Origin: Sphingomonas bacterium
GTDB lineage: Bacteria; Pseudomonadota; Alphaproteobacteria; Sphingomonadales; Sphingomonadaceae
Direction of reading: 5' to 3'
Length of the DNA stretch: 38,294 nt
Assembly: GCF_028292945.1 (NCBI RefSeq)
Contig: NZ_JAQGLJ010000013.1
Span: 1 to 38,294 of the forward strand
Below, piece by piece: positions 8,063 through 15,869 of this stretch. The position numbers and the translations under genes were made by a program. Below the pieces are notes generated by a model. That model was not told where the DNA came from and did not search any database. It saw only the letters and a list, made by a program, of their open reading frames with translations. Numbering within the stretch: position 1 is the stretch's first letter; each line of letters begins with the position of its first letter.

Positions 8063-8788
8063 CTACCCTTTTCCGAGCGGCGCGATCAGGCGGGAATATT
8101 CTCGTTCGGCCAAGCCGTAGCTGTCCCCGGCGATCTCGCGGAGGCGCGCGCGGTCGAGGATCGTCACCAGCCCGCGCGTGCTGCGGATCGCGCCGGTTCC
8201 CTCGAGCGTGTGGAGCGTCACGGTGACCCCCGACCGCCGCACGGCGAGCATCTGCGCCATGAACTCATGCGTCAGCTCCAGTCGATCGCTGTCGACCCGG
8301 TCGTGGCATACCAACAGCCAGCGGGCGAGTCGCTCCGCCAGTTGATAGTGAGCGTTGGCCATGGCGGTCGCGGCGGTCTGCACCGCGAGCACATGGACGA
8401 ACTGCAGCAGCACGCGGCGCAACCCGGGACTCTGGTCGCTTGCGGCGAGCAGCGCGTCCGAGGCGATGTGGAGCGATGACGCGGCCTCGATCTGCATGAA
8501 GCACCGGTGCGGAGACTTGCCCGCCCCGAGGAGCACGGGCGCGCCGGACATGCCTTCCCTGCCGAATAGGCCCAGTTCGACGGTTTCACCCTCCTCGTCG
8601 TCCACGACGATCGACGCAATGCCGCCCTCGGGAAAGTAGACGCGCTCGATCGGGGTTTCCCTCTCGAACAGGTGCTTTCGCACCGGGAGGTGGGTTCGCT
8701 CGAGGCTGGGTTCCAGCAGCGCGTAGTCTTCGGGCGCCAACGCGCGCAACAGGAGGTTGGCGGTCGACGCCTGCGAGGCCGAGGTCAT
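8063..8788 (-). CDS. Crp/Fnr-family transcriptional regulator
   Basis: A 241-residue protein with an N-terminal cyclic-nucleotide-binding-like beta-roll (HLPVRKHLFERETPIERVYF, GLFGREGMSG) and a C-terminal winged helix (LTHEFMAQMLAVRRSGVT). The beta-roll lacks an obvious cAMP-binding signature and there is no N-terminal Fnr cysteine cluster, so its signal is unknown. ATG 8788 was chosen; an upstream in-frame start at 8824 would add 12 unconserved residues. It is divergent from a second Crp-type gene at 9165, with 376 nt between their starts. Confidence 0.88.
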   Translation of the reverse strand: MTSASQASTANLLLRALAPEDYALLEPSLERTHLPVRKHLFERETPIERVYFPEGGIASIVVDDEEGETVELGLFGREGMSGAPVLLGAGKSPHRCFMQIEAASSLHIASDALLAASDQSPGLRRVLLQFVHVLAVQTAATAMANAHYQLAERLARWLLVCHDRVDSDRLELTHEFMAQMLAVRRSGVTVTLHTLEGTGAIRSTRGLVTILDRARLREIAGDSYGLAEREYSRLIAPLGKG

Positions 8789-8946
8789 GGCGGTGCTTCC
8801 GGGTCGGGGCGGGAGCGCGCGCATCTCTCAGCCGCTCGCGCCCTGATGTCGGCAAGCGATTGCATGCACATAGCACGGATCGCCCGGGTCGCCGCTCTTT
8901 GTGCGCTGGCGTACGCTCTCCCGAAAAGGCGAGCCGTCGGGCATCG

Positions 8947-9041
8947 CGGTAACGCGAACCCCTCCTGTCCGTCGATCCGAACCTAGATCATCGGGTAACG
9001 CGCAACTCGTTGGGAATGGGGGACCTTCCGTTCGGTAACGC
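8947..9041. promoter_or_regulatory. Three direct repeats GGTAACGC in the divergent regulator intergenic region
   Basis: CGGTAACGC occurs at 8947-8955 and 9033-9041, and GGGTAACGC at 8993-9001. Start-to-start spacings are 46 and 40 nt, close to whole helical turns for the second pair. They lie in the 376-nt gap (8789-9164) between two divergent Crp-type genes, which otherwise contains no gene. They are candidate operator copies; no CRP-type TGTGA-N6-TCACA palindrome was found, only a single TGTGA half-site near 9051. Confidence 0.4.
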
Positions 9042-9164
9042 ACACATTATTGTGACGCGATTTAGCTCGAATTATTGATCCACATTCGCGCCGCGTATTG
9101 CGCGAGATGTTCAACCCGCTTTCCGCTGCTTGTGCTGGGCGGGGAGCAGCCTGAAGGTCCATAC

Positions 9165-9935
9165 ATGCCTCGCTCGGACGCGACCCTGGAGCCGCTGGTG
9201 CGCAAGCTGGCCCTCCACAGCGATCTGTTGCGCGAGGAGCGCGAGGCGCTCCTGAGCTTGCGATTCGAGCGCCGTCCGCTCCGCGCGCATGCACAACTGT
9301 TTCGGGGCGTGGACCCCGCGCTGCATTGCTGCGTGCTGCTGGACGGGTACGCCGCGGGCTACAAGCTGCTGCGCGACGGTAGTCGCCAGATCCTCAACGT
9401 GCTGATGCGTGGCGACCTTGTCGGCATCCAGCGTTGCCTGTTCCAGCGCGCCGATCACGAAGTGGAGATGCTGACCGACGGAACCGTCGCGACGATCGCC
9501 GCCGCCGATCTGCAGGCGCTGATGTCCGCTCACTCCGGACTGTCGCGCGCGATATGGAGCGAGTCGCTGTTCCACGGCGCGATCCAGAGCGAATGGATCG
9601 TCAATGTCGGCCGCCGCAGCGCCTCCGCCCGGTTGGGCCACCTGCTGTGCGAACTGGGGGTGCGCAACGAGCAGCAGGGCCTGGGGAGCCGCGACCAGTT
9701 CGAGCTGCCCTTGACGCAGGCGAACATCGCCGACTGCGCCGGGCTGACCGCGGTTCACATCAACCGTACGCTGCGTTCGCTGGACGAGGCGGGGCTGATC
9801 CGTCGTGGCCGCGGGCGGGTCACCATTCCGGACTGGGCGGGCCTGACCAGGATGGCGGGCTTCGATGAACAATATCTGAAACCAAAGCGGGCCGAAGTGT
9901 CGGTCTCGCCGCGTCACCAGCAACAAGGAGCCTGA
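9165..9935 (+). CDS. Crp/Fnr-family transcriptional regulator
   Basis: A 256-residue regulator: beta-roll sensor domain (residues about 20-140, with LFRGVDPALHCCVLLDGYAA and LMRGDLVGIQ) and a C-terminal winged helix with LPLTQANIADCAGLTAVHIN and TLRSLDEAGLIRRGRG. This looks like the Crp-type regulators common in alphaproteobacteria that sense neither cAMP nor an iron-sulfur cluster. Adjacent cysteines in HCCVLL are notable but their role is unknown. ATG 9165 is preceded by AAGG; an upstream in-frame ATG at 9075 would add 30 unconserved residues. A small gene follows after 2 nt. Confidence 0.9.
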   Translation: MPRSDATLEPLVRKLALHSDLLREEREALLSLRFERRPLRAHAQLFRGVDPALHCCVLLDGYAAGYKLLRDGSRQILNVLMRGDLVGIQRCLFQRADHEVEMLTDGTVATIAAADLQALMSAHSGLSRAIWSESLFHGAIQSEWIVNVGRRSASARLGHLLCELGVRNEQQGLGSRDQFELPLTQANIADCAGLTAVHINRTLRSLDEAGLIRRGRGRVTIPDWAGLTRMAGFDEQYLKPKRAEVSVSPRHQQQGA

Positions 9936-9937
9936 CG

Positions 9938-10156
9938 GTGCAGGATCAGATCGCCGTCTCGAACGAGACCGAAGACTATTACTACCGCCGCGCCGAAGCG
10001 GAGCTGAAGATGGCGCAGGCGGCCACCGTGCCGGCGGCCGTCAAGGCGCATTACGAGCTTGCGAACCGGTATCTGGAGCAGCTGCCAAAACCAGGCGACG
10101 ATGCGGTCGCGGTCGAACAGAAACGACCTGTGCTCCGCGCGTTCGCCAAGCTCTAA
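9938..10156 (+). CDS. Small helical protein of unknown function
   Basis: A 72-residue protein starting with GTG 9938, two nucleotides after the stop of the Crp-type gene, so the two are translationally linked. It is rich in alanine, glutamate and tyrosine (ETEDYYYRRAEAELKMAQ, AAVKAHYELANRYLEQL) and is predicted by eye to form a pair of helices like a single TPR hairpin. No signal peptide is seen. I do not recognise a named family. Its stop codon overlaps the stop of the opposite-strand gene at 10153. Confidence 0.7.
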   Translation: MQDQIAVSNETEDYYYRRAEAELKMAQAATVPAAVKAHYELANRYLEQLPKPGDDAVAVEQKRPVLRAFAKL

Positions 10157-10371
10157 AGGCGAACGTCCACACGGTCGCCATAGCGCGTGGTGTGCAGCAG
10201 CAGGCCGGCGGTGTCGGTGATCCTGATCGAATGACTGGGGCTGAAGCGATGCTCCTGCTTCATCTCCTCCCCGACCAGGAAGGGAGCGCCGGCAGCGGCC
10301 GAGATTTTGGCGGCGGCCAGGTCGCCGAACTCCAGCCCCTCCTCGTCGCGCGCCTCGACCGTGGTATGCAC
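10153..10371 (-). CDS. Small DUF6894-like protein, divergent and very close to 10384 gene
   Basis: A 72-residue frame starting at GTG 10371 and ending in TAG 10153. The pattern DEEGLEFGDLAAAKISAA, then RITDTAGLLLHTTRYGDRVDV at the end, resembles the DUF6894 layout (acidic-Gly loop, helix, DxAG beta hairpin), like the gene at 7796. The N-terminal YFH motif of that family is not obvious; only HTTVEARD precedes it. There is no strong ribosome site and its start is only 12 nt from the opposite-strand start at 10384, so the two 5' ends would collide. It fills the otherwise empty 10157-10383 interval. Moderate confidence that it is expressed. Confidence 0.5.
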   Translation of the reverse strand: MHTTVEARDEEGLEFGDLAAAKISAAAGAPFLVGEEMKQEHRFSPSHSIRITDTAGLLLHTTRYGDRVDVRL

Positions 10372-10383
10372 ATGGAGCCGATC

Positions 10384-11253
10384 ATGTCGAACACGCCCCC
10401 GATCTCGCCCACCCCCCACGATCTCACCATCACGCCGCGCGACCGTCGCTTCGGGCGCGGTCACAAGATGTCGCGCTGGTGGTTGAACGACGATCCGGTC
10501 GCCACCGCCTTTTATAACGCGCTGTCCGTGACCTTCCCCAAAGGCGAGGCCTATTTCGTCGACAGTGTCCGCCGTTTCCGCGACGGCACGCCGCCCAAGC
10601 TGGCGGGCGAGATCCAGGCCTTCGTCAAGCAGGAGGTGATCCACACCCGCGAGCATGTCGCGTTCAATCGCCATGTCGCCGAACAGGGCTATGACACGAC
10701 GCCGCTCGATCGCGATGTCGATGCGGCGCTGGCGCTGACCAGGGATCGCCCGGCGATCGCAGCACTCGCCGCGACGACTGCGCTGGAGCACTTCACCGCC
10801 ATGCTCGCCCACGAGCTGATCGCCAACCCGAAGCATCTGGCGGGCGGTGACGAGCAGGCGCGCGCGCTGTGGCTGTGGCACGCGGCGGAGGAGATCGAGC
10901 ACAAGGGCGTCGCCTACGACACCTGGCTGCACGCGACGCGCGACTGGTCGCGGGCGAAGCGGTGGCAGGTCAAGTCGCTGGTCATGCTCGTCACCACCTG
11001 GCGCTTCTTCACCGGGCGCACGCGCGGCATGCTGGAACTGCTGCGCCAGGACGGGCTGTCGGGTCCGCGCATATGGGCGCGGCTGGCGTGGTACGCTTTC
11101 GGTAACCCCGGCATGGCCCGCAAGGTGGCGGGGGTCTGGGCGGCCTATTTCCTGCCTCGCTTCCACCCCTGGAAGCACGACGACCGCGCGCTCATCAACC
11201 TTGCCGAAAGCGATTATGAAGCGGCGATCGCGCCCAGGGTGGCGACGGCCTGA
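10384..11253 (+). CDS. Ferritin-like 'metal-dependent hydrolase' (PF10118 type)
   Basis: A 289-residue all-helical protein with the carboxylate/histidine motifs of the predicted metal-dependent hydrolase family: FVKQEVIHTREHVAFN, ALEHFTAMLAHEL and WHAAEEIEHKGVAYD. Repeated ExxH pairs suggest a di-metal site as in ferritin-like folds. The reaction of this family has not been established, as far as I know. ATG 10384 opens MSNTPPISPTPHDLTITPRDRRF; the longer frame from 10192 overlaps the antisense small gene. It converges with the plsC-like gene whose stop is 4 nt away. Confidence 0.85.
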   Translation: MSNTPPISPTPHDLTITPRDRRFGRGHKMSRWWLNDDPVATAFYNALSVTFPKGEAYFVDSVRRFRDGTPPKLAGEIQAFVKQEVIHTREHVAFNRHVAEQGYDTTPLDRDVDAALALTRDRPAIAALAATTALEHFTAMLAHELIANPKHLAGGDEQARALWLWHAAEEIEHKGVAYDTWLHATRDWSRAKRWQVKSLVMLVTTWRFFTGRTRGMLELLRQDGLSGPRIWARLAWYAFGNPGMARKVAGVWAAYFLPRFHPWKHDDRALINLAESDYEAAIAPRVATA

Positions 11254-11257
11254 TCGT

Positions 11258-11947
11258 CTATCGGTCGTCGAGCGCGTTCATCGCCTCCCATACGCGCCGC
11301 TCCGCCTCCTCGCGCGGCAACCCCGGCGGGATCGCCTCGCCGAAGCGATAGGTGATGACGCCGGCGCGCTTGGCTCCGCGCTTGGGCCACAGCCGGCCGC
11401 TGTCGACCGCGATCGGCACCACCGGCAGCTTCAGCACCTTGTACAGGCCGGCGAATCCCGCCTTTAGCGGCGGCCGCTCGCCCGGCGCGACGCGCGTTCC
11501 CTCCGGGAACAACAGGATCGAGCGACCCTCGGCCGTCAGCGCGGCGCCCTCCGTCATCATTCGCCGCAGCATCGCCGCCGAGGCCTCGCGGTCGACCGCG
11601 ATCGCGCCGTAGACCGTGGTTGCCCAGCCCCACAGCGGGATGCGCGTCAGCTCGCGTTTCAGGATGATCGCCGGCCCGCCCAGCTCATGCTCCAGGTCGA
11701 TCGCCTCGAAGAAGGACTGGTGCTTGACCGCGTACAGCACCGGCCGATCGGGTCGCGGCCCCTCGACGCGCACGGTGATGCCCAACAGCACCCGCGCGCA
11801 CCAACGCTGATACCGCGACCAGGCGCTGGCGTGCCGGATCATCGCCGCCCGGCCGAACCAGGCGGAAATTGGCGTGGTCAGCACGACGAGGATCGATCCG
11901 CCATAAAAGACGATGCGAAACAGCAGCGTCCGCAAGCTGGCGATCAC
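11258..11947 (-). CDS. plsC: 1-acyl-sn-glycerol-3-phosphate acyltransferase (PlsC-like)
   Basis: A 229-residue membrane-anchored acyltransferase that would make phosphatidic acid from lysophosphatidic acid. The N-terminal hydrophobic helix (residues 12-30) is followed by the catalytic block KHQSFFEA: here the usual H-x4-D is H76-x4-E81. The second conserved block FPEGTR and PVVPIAVDSG are present. The H-x4-E form is seen in other alphaproteobacterial members and need not mean loss of activity. Start is GTG 11947, overlapping the stop of the YdcF-type gene by 4 nt (GTGA), so translation is coupled. Confidence 0.9.
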   Translation of the reverse strand: MIASLRTLLFRIVFYGGSILVVLTTPISAWFGRAAMIRHASAWSRYQRWCARVLLGITVRVEGPRPDRPVLYAVKHQSFFEAIDLEHELGGPAIILKRELTRIPLWGWATTVYGAIAVDREASAAMLRRMMTEGAALTAEGRSILLFPEGTRVAPGERPPLKAGFAGLYKVLKLPVVPIAVDSGRLWPKRGAKRAGVITYRFGEAIPPGLPREEAERRVWEAMNALDDR

Positions 11948-12477
11948 GTCCGCCCCGCCCAGATCGCAACCCGGCGCACCAGCAGCTTGTTGTATTCGTT
12001 GAACAACGTGCCGAAGCGCGGCGCGGTCGGCACGCCATCGCCCAGCACCACCAGCCGCGGTCCGGTCGCGGCGCGCAGCTCCATCTCCGCACGCGCGAGG
12101 TGCCAGTCAGACGTCACCAGCCGCACCGTCTTGAAGCGGTTGCGCCGCAGCCACGCCGCCGTCTCATCGGCATTGGACCGGGTATCGACCGCATCCGGCC
12201 CCAGATCGACGCAGCACGCGAGCAGCCGCGGGTCGGCGCCCTGTTCGCGCTGCAGATCGACCTTGCGTACGCCCGCGCCGACGCCCGTCACCAGCATCCG
12301 CTTGGCCTGCTTGCGCGCGAGCAGCTCCAGCCCGCGCTCGATGCGCCCCGGCCCGCCGGTCGGCACCACGACGGCGTCGGTCGTCGATCCTTCCAGCGGC
12401 CCCGGCAACAGCAGCGTGAACGCCACGAAGCCGAGCGCGTACAGGATCACCGCGACGGAGAAGAACCGCCGGATCAC
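11944..12477 (-). CDS. YdcF/SanA-family (DUF218) membrane protein
   Basis: A 177-residue protein with one N-terminal membrane helix (FFSVAVILYALGFVAFTLLL) and a DUF218 domain: DAVVVPTGGPGRIERGLELL, MLVTGVG, DTRSNADETAAWLRR and LVTSDWHLARAEME. DUF218 proteins such as SanA and ElyC act in envelope maintenance; the reaction is unresolved. Starts at GTG 12477 inside the ftsX stop (GTGA overlap). Because the preceding and following junctions are the same type, ftsE-ftsX-this gene-plsC form a tight envelope operon. Confidence 0.85.
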   Translation of the reverse strand: MIRRFFSVAVILYALGFVAFTLLLPGPLEGSTTDAVVVPTGGPGRIERGLELLARKQAKRMLVTGVGAGVRKVDLQREQGADPRLLACCVDLGPDAVDTRSNADETAAWLRRNRFKTVRLVTSDWHLARAEMELRAATGPRLVVLGDGVPTAPRFGTLFNEYNKLLVRRVAIWAGRT

Positions 12478-13352
12478 AGCGTCCGCCTGAGGTTCGCCAG
12501 CACCGCCCAGCGTGCCGCCAGCGTCGCCAGCACCACGAACAGCAGCGGCGTCAGCGCCAGCAGCAGCCAGTCGCCCGAACCCAGCGTCGCGCCGCCCAGC
12601 AGCTCCGATCCCAGCGCGCTGACCTGCGCGCCCATAAGCCACACCACCCCCGCCGCCGCCAGCGCGCCCAGCCCGCCTCCCGCCGCCGCGTCGAGCGCCA
12701 GCCGGCGCTGGAACAGCCGCGCCACCTGCACGTCGGTCGATCCCAGCATGTGCATCACCTCGATCGTCGCGCGGTGCGTCTCCAGCCCGTTGCGCGCCGC
12801 CAGCACCACCACCGCCGCCGCCGCCGCCGCCATCAACGCCACCAGCCCGCCCGCCAGCCAGGTCAGCGAGGCCATGAAGTCGCTGACCGGGCTCATCCAC
12901 GCCTCGTGCCGGTCGACCCGCGCGGCGCCGCTCACGCGCCTGGCGACCGCCGCGACCCGCGCCGCGCCCGTTTCGCTCGGGTCGGCCAGGTCCACGTCGA
13001 TCAGCGCCGGCACCGGCAGCGCCGGGTCCGCGCCGTCTCCGAGCCAAGGCCGCAACAGGCGTTCCAGCTCCGCGCGCGGCACCACCGTCGCCCGCGCGAC
13101 CTCGGGCAGCGCCCGGATCGCGGCCAGAACGCCCGCCACCGCCGCGTCGCGCCGCGCCGGTTCGCCGTCCACCACCTGCACTGTCAATCGCCCCGCCAAT
13201 TGCCGGTCCAGCGCCCCGCGCGCATTCGCCGTCGCCAGCCCTGCCGCGGCCGCCAGCACCAGCAGGAACAGCATCACCGCCATCACCCCGGTCATCGCGC
13301 GCAGGCCGCCGGCCTCGTCCAGCACGCGGCGCTCGTCGGTGCGCCGGTTCAC
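12474..13352 (-). CDS. ftsX: Cell-division ABC transporter permease FtsX
   Basis: A 292-residue protein with the FtsX plan: a short cytoplasmic N-terminus, a first membrane helix (GVMAVMLFLLVLAAAAGLA), a periplasmic domain of about 120 residues, then three membrane helices with the conserved HRATIEVMHMLGSTD between TM2 and TM3. With FtsE it links the divisome to periplasmic murein hydrolases. Start GTG 13352 overlaps the ftsE stop (GTGA); a longer frame continues antisense-free through ftsE but is only a frame shadow. Confidence 0.88.
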   Translation of the reverse strand: MNRRTDERRVLDEAGGLRAMTGVMAVMLFLLVLAAAAGLATANARGALDRQLAGRLTVQVVDGEPARRDAAVAGVLAAIRALPEVARATVVPRAELERLLRPWLGDGADPALPVPALIDVDLADPSETGAARVAAVARRVSGAARVDRHEAWMSPVSDFMASLTWLAGGLVALMAAAAAAVVVLAARNGLETHRATIEVMHMLGSTDVQVARLFQRRLALDAAAGGGLGALAAAGVVWLMGAQVSALGSELLGGATLGSGDWLLLALTPLLFVVLATLAARWAVLANLRRTL

Positions 13353-14077
13353 CCTTCCTGCCTCGGCGGCGGATAGCGCAGCGCGCCCGTGGGATCGAGC
13401 AGCCGCCCCTTGTCGAGCCGCAGCATCACCGCGTGCGGCAGGCGGCTGAGCAGGTGGAAGTCGTGGGTCGCCACCACCACCGTGGTGCCCAGCTTGTTGA
13501 GCGAGTCCATCAGCAACAGCAGCCGTTCGGCCATGTCCGGATCGACGTTGCCGGTCGGCTCGTCTGCGACCAGCATCTCGGGCCGCCCGATCACCGCGCG
13601 CGCGATCGCCACGCGCTGCTGCTCGCCGCCCGACAGCGTCTCGGGCCGGGCATGCGCGCGCTCCCCCAGCCCGACCCAGGCGAGCATCTCCTTGACCGGC
13701 TGCAGCACGTCCGCCTCCGGCACCCCCGCCACCCGCAACGGCAGCGCGACATTGTCCGCCGCCGACAGATGCGGCACGAGGCGAAAGTCCTGGAACACCA
13801 CGCCGATCCGACGCCGAAAGCCCGGCAGCCGGGCGCGCGGCATCGTCACCGCATCCTCGCCGAATAGCCGGATGATCCCTCGGCTCGGGCGCTGGGCGAG
13901 GTACAACAGCTTGAGCAGCGAGGTCTTGCCCGCCCCGCTCGCGCCGGTCAGGAAATAGAACGCGCCGCCGCGGAGGCTGAACGATACGTCCGACAGGACT
14001 TCGGGCGCCGGCGCCTCCGCCCCGCCCGGGCTGCCGTATCGCAGTCCCACATTCTCGAACTGCACGATGGTCGCCAT
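13349..14077 (-). CDS. ftsE: Cell-division ATP-binding protein FtsE
   Basis: A 242-residue ABC ATPase. Walker A is GASGAGKT (45-52), the Q-loop is VVFQDFRLVPHLSA, the signature is LSGGEQQR, Walker B is MLVADEPTGNVD and the switch histidine is in ATHDFHLL. The wording of Q-loop and Walker B matches FtsE. The start ATG 14077 (MATIVQFENVG) is preferred over ATG 14095. It is divergent from the MJ0042 zinc-finger gene, a common arrangement in sphingomonads by my recollection. Confidence 0.93.
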   Translation of the reverse strand: MATIVQFENVGLRYGSPGGAEAPAPEVLSDVSFSLRGGAFYFLTGASGAGKTSLLKLLYLAQRPSRGIIRLFGEDAVTMPRARLPGFRRRIGVVFQDFRLVPHLSAADNVALPLRVAGVPEADVLQPVKEMLAWVGLGERAHARPETLSGGEQQRVAIARAVIGRPEMLVADEPTGNVDPDMAERLLLLMDSLNKLGTTVVVATHDFHLLSRLPHAVMLRLDKGRLLDPTGALRYPPPRQEG

Positions 14078-14154
14078 GGCCCGCGACCTTGGCACGCCAG
14101 CCGCCCGCTCTCAAGCTTGCCACATCGGGCCGCGCCGTGCTTAGATTCGGGACG

Positions 14155-14877
14155 ATGATCCTCCAGTGCCCAGAGTGCCAGACCCGCTATCTCGTTCCCG
14201 ACAGTGCGATCGGCAGCGACGGCCGCACCGTGCGTTGCGCCAATTGCAAGCATAGCTGGTTCCAGGAACCCGCGCCGCTGGACCTGTCGGACGACATCGC
14301 GCCACCGCTACCCGCGCCACCCCCTCCCGCGCCGCTCCCCCCGGTCGCGACCGAGGTCCCGCCTTCCTTCGTCGAGACGACACGCCCGCCAGTTTCGGAC
14401 CCGATCGCCGAGCCGGCCGACGCCTACGCCCCGCGCGCGCCGTTTCGCGCGCGCGCCAATCCGGTCCGCCGCTGGACCGCCGCGGCGCTGGTCGCGGGGG
14501 CGCTGATGCTGGCCGCCGTCGCGGCGATCACCTGGCTGGGCGCGCCGAATATCGGCTCGTGGCTGGGCCTCGCGCCGGCAGAAAGCGCGTTGCGACTGAA
14601 GGACAACCCGATCGAGCGACGTGAGCTCGAGAACGGCTCCGAACTCTTCGCCGTGTCGGGGCAGGTCACCAACCCCTCTGCCACGCGCCAGCGCGTGCCC
14701 GACATCCGCGCCGAGCTTCGCGATGCGCAGGGCCGGATGGTCTACAGCTGGACGATCACGCCGCAGCAACGCACGCTGCCGCCCGGCGGCGCGGTCGATT
14801 TCAACTCCGCGAAGCTTGACGTGCCCGCCAATTCCAAGCGCCTCGAACTGAGCTTCGTCGGCGACACTGCGTCCTAG
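14155..14877 (+). CDS. MJ0042-type zinc-finger, DUF3426-like membrane protein
   Basis: A 240-residue protein that begins with a zinc ribbon: C5-x2-C8 and C28-x2-C31 (CPECQTRY, CANCKHSW). A proline-rich linker and a single membrane helix (residues about 104-126, AALVAGALMLAAVAAITWLG) follow. The C-terminal domain has LENGSELFAVSGQVTNPS, IRAELRDAQGRMVYSW and the proline/glycine loop LPPGGAVDFN, as in DUF3426 periplasmic domains. The function is unknown; it is usually regarded as envelope-associated. ATG 14155 directly precedes the zinc ribbon. Confidence 0.88.
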   Translation: MILQCPECQTRYLVPDSAIGSDGRTVRCANCKHSWFQEPAPLDLSDDIAPPLPAPPPPAPLPPVATEVPPSFVETTRPPVSDPIAEPADAYAPRAPFRARANPVRRWTAAALVAGALMLAAVAAITWLGAPNIGSWLGLAPAESALRLKDNPIERRELENGSELFAVSGQVTNPSATRQRVPDIRAELRDAQGRMVYSWTITPQQRTLPPGGAVDFNSAKLDVPANSKRLELSFVGDTAS

Positions 14878-14957
14878 GCGGGTTGCGAGCGACGGGACGC
14901 TGCGCTAACGCCCCGCTCCTACCGGCCGGAACCTTCGAGGGAACCGGCAAGCGACGT

Positions 14958-15044
14958 GCGGCCGTGGCGGAATTGGTAGACGCGCAGCCTTGAGGTGGCT
15001 GTGTCCGAAAGGACGTGGAAGTTCGAGTCTTCTCGGCCGCACCA
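14958..15044 (+). tRNA. tRNA-Leu (anticodon GAG)
   Basis: An 87-nt class II tRNA with acceptor arms GCGGCCG (14958-14964) and CGGCCGC (15034-15040), discriminator A and encoded CCA at 15042-15044. The D-arm has GGCGGAATTGGTAGACGC, the anticodon stem CAGCC/GGCTG encloses loop TTGAGGT, giving anticodon GAG at 14992-14994. A variable stem (TGTCCGAAAGGACG) and T-loop GTTCGAGTC follow. A decayed recombinase begins immediately after the CCA. Confidence 0.96.
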
Positions 15045-15324
15045 GTCCCGGTCAAAACTGGGCAATGTCCCGTTTGAGACGGGCTTATCGCTGACGAGCA
15101 GGTGCTCGATTGCCGATCGTGTGCCGGTGATGTGAACCTCGCGGCTCGACACCCGCACCTGCTCGACGAGGAGCGACACGCGTTCGTTCAGCCACTTCGC
15201 GATTGCGCGCACGCCCATCTGCCCCCGCGCCGCAGCCGGTAATCGAGAGGTCGTACATGAGACGGACCACCGCTGCCTCATCACCGTCCAATTCGAGTTT
15301 CTTCTTGTGCTTGTTGCCTCGGAT
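15045..15324 (-). pseudogene. Remnant of a large serine recombinase abutting tRNA-Leu
   Basis: On the minus strand, one frame reads RGNKHKKKLELDGDEAA and VVRLMYDLSITG, which is the recombinase-domain pattern of large serine integrases. Near 15221-15240 the reading jumps frame into GQMGVRAIAKWLNERV, the expected continuation. The sequence then passes straight to a C-terminal-type segment (LVEQVRVSSREVHITGT, PSFDRDW) whose last codon coincides with the tRNA CCA. An in-frame TAG lies at 15325-15327. The catalytic N-terminal domain is absent and the middle is deleted, so the gene is dead. I infer the scar of an element that used the 3' end of tRNA-Leu as its attachment site. Confidence 0.75.
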
Positions 15325-15477
15325 CTACGCGATGCGCTGATTGCCCAAAAGGTCGCCCGCTGCGCATTCGACCGACCCGCCAACCAGCTGATCCGGACCA
15401 TCCTCAGTCTGCGCTAAGTCGGCGGGCCGATGCGGGTCGCAGCGCAATGTAACGCGCCGTCAATCGGAGCGCGAATC

Positions 15478-15840
15478 ATGCACTCGTGTAAAACGCTGTT
15501 TCTCGTCGCCGTAGTGGGATCGAGCGCGGCGCAAGCTAGCGGCGCCTATGCGGTCGTCGTCGGCAACGCCGACAACGAAGCCGTGACGATGCTGCGCCCT
15601 GCGGTGCCGCTGACCGCCGCAGTCGTGACCGCCGAGCAGACTGCGGGCAGCTACGCGACCCACGCCGAGTATGAGAAGACCGCCGGCGGCTGGGCGTATG
15701 ACGTAGATGTCGTCAACGGCAGCGAGACGTTCGACGTCCGCGTCGACGCGACTTCCGGCCAGGCGCTCTTATCCACGGAGGACGTCATCGACGGCGACCG
15801 CGATGAGGATGGCGAGCACGGCGAAGACAAGGCCGACTGA
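15478..15840 (+). CDS. Exported PepSY-domain protein
   Basis: A 120-residue protein with a Sec signal (KTLFLVAVVGSSAAQASG) and one PepSY-like repeat: AEYEKTAGGWAYDVDVV, then TFDVRVDATSGQALLSTED, followed by an acidic Asp/Glu-rich tail. PepSY proteins are small periplasmic sensors or inhibitors. It is the first gene of a same-strand run (COG4705 protein, response regulator, kinase, DedA, PAP2), so it may feed the signal sensed by the kinase; this is inference. ATG 15478 is chosen; an upstream frame from 15430 adds no signal-like sequence. Confidence 0.8.
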   Translation: MHSCKTLFLVAVVGSSAAQASGAYAVVVGNADNEAVTMLRPAVPLTAAVVTAEQTAGSYATHAEYEKTAGGWAYDVDVVNGSETFDVRVDATSGQALLSTEDVIDGDRDEDGEHGEDKAD

Positions 15841-15869
15841 TCGCGCACGGTCCCATCAGGAGTATTGTC

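Noticed and set aside
10153-11178. 341-codon antisense frame over the metal-dependent hydrolase gene
   Set aside because: Only the last 72 codons, outside the hydrolase gene, resemble a real protein; the rest mirrors the opposite-strand coding sequence in high-GC DNA.
11700-11730. PlsC-like enzyme inactive because its HX4D is HX4E
   Set aside because: The acidic residue is conserved in kind and the other motifs are intact; similar variants occur in alphaproteobacteria, so inactivity is not supported.
12474-14123. 549-codon frame spanning ftsX and ftsE
   Set aside because: FtsX features begin at GTG 13352. The rest is a shadow of ftsE, whose own frame has all the ABC motifs.
14919-15401. 160-codon minus-strand frame containing CGREDSNFHVL
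   Set aside because: That part is the antisense of tRNA-Leu. Only the section before it (15045-15324) shows recombinase similarity, and it is frameshifted, so the frame is not a gene.
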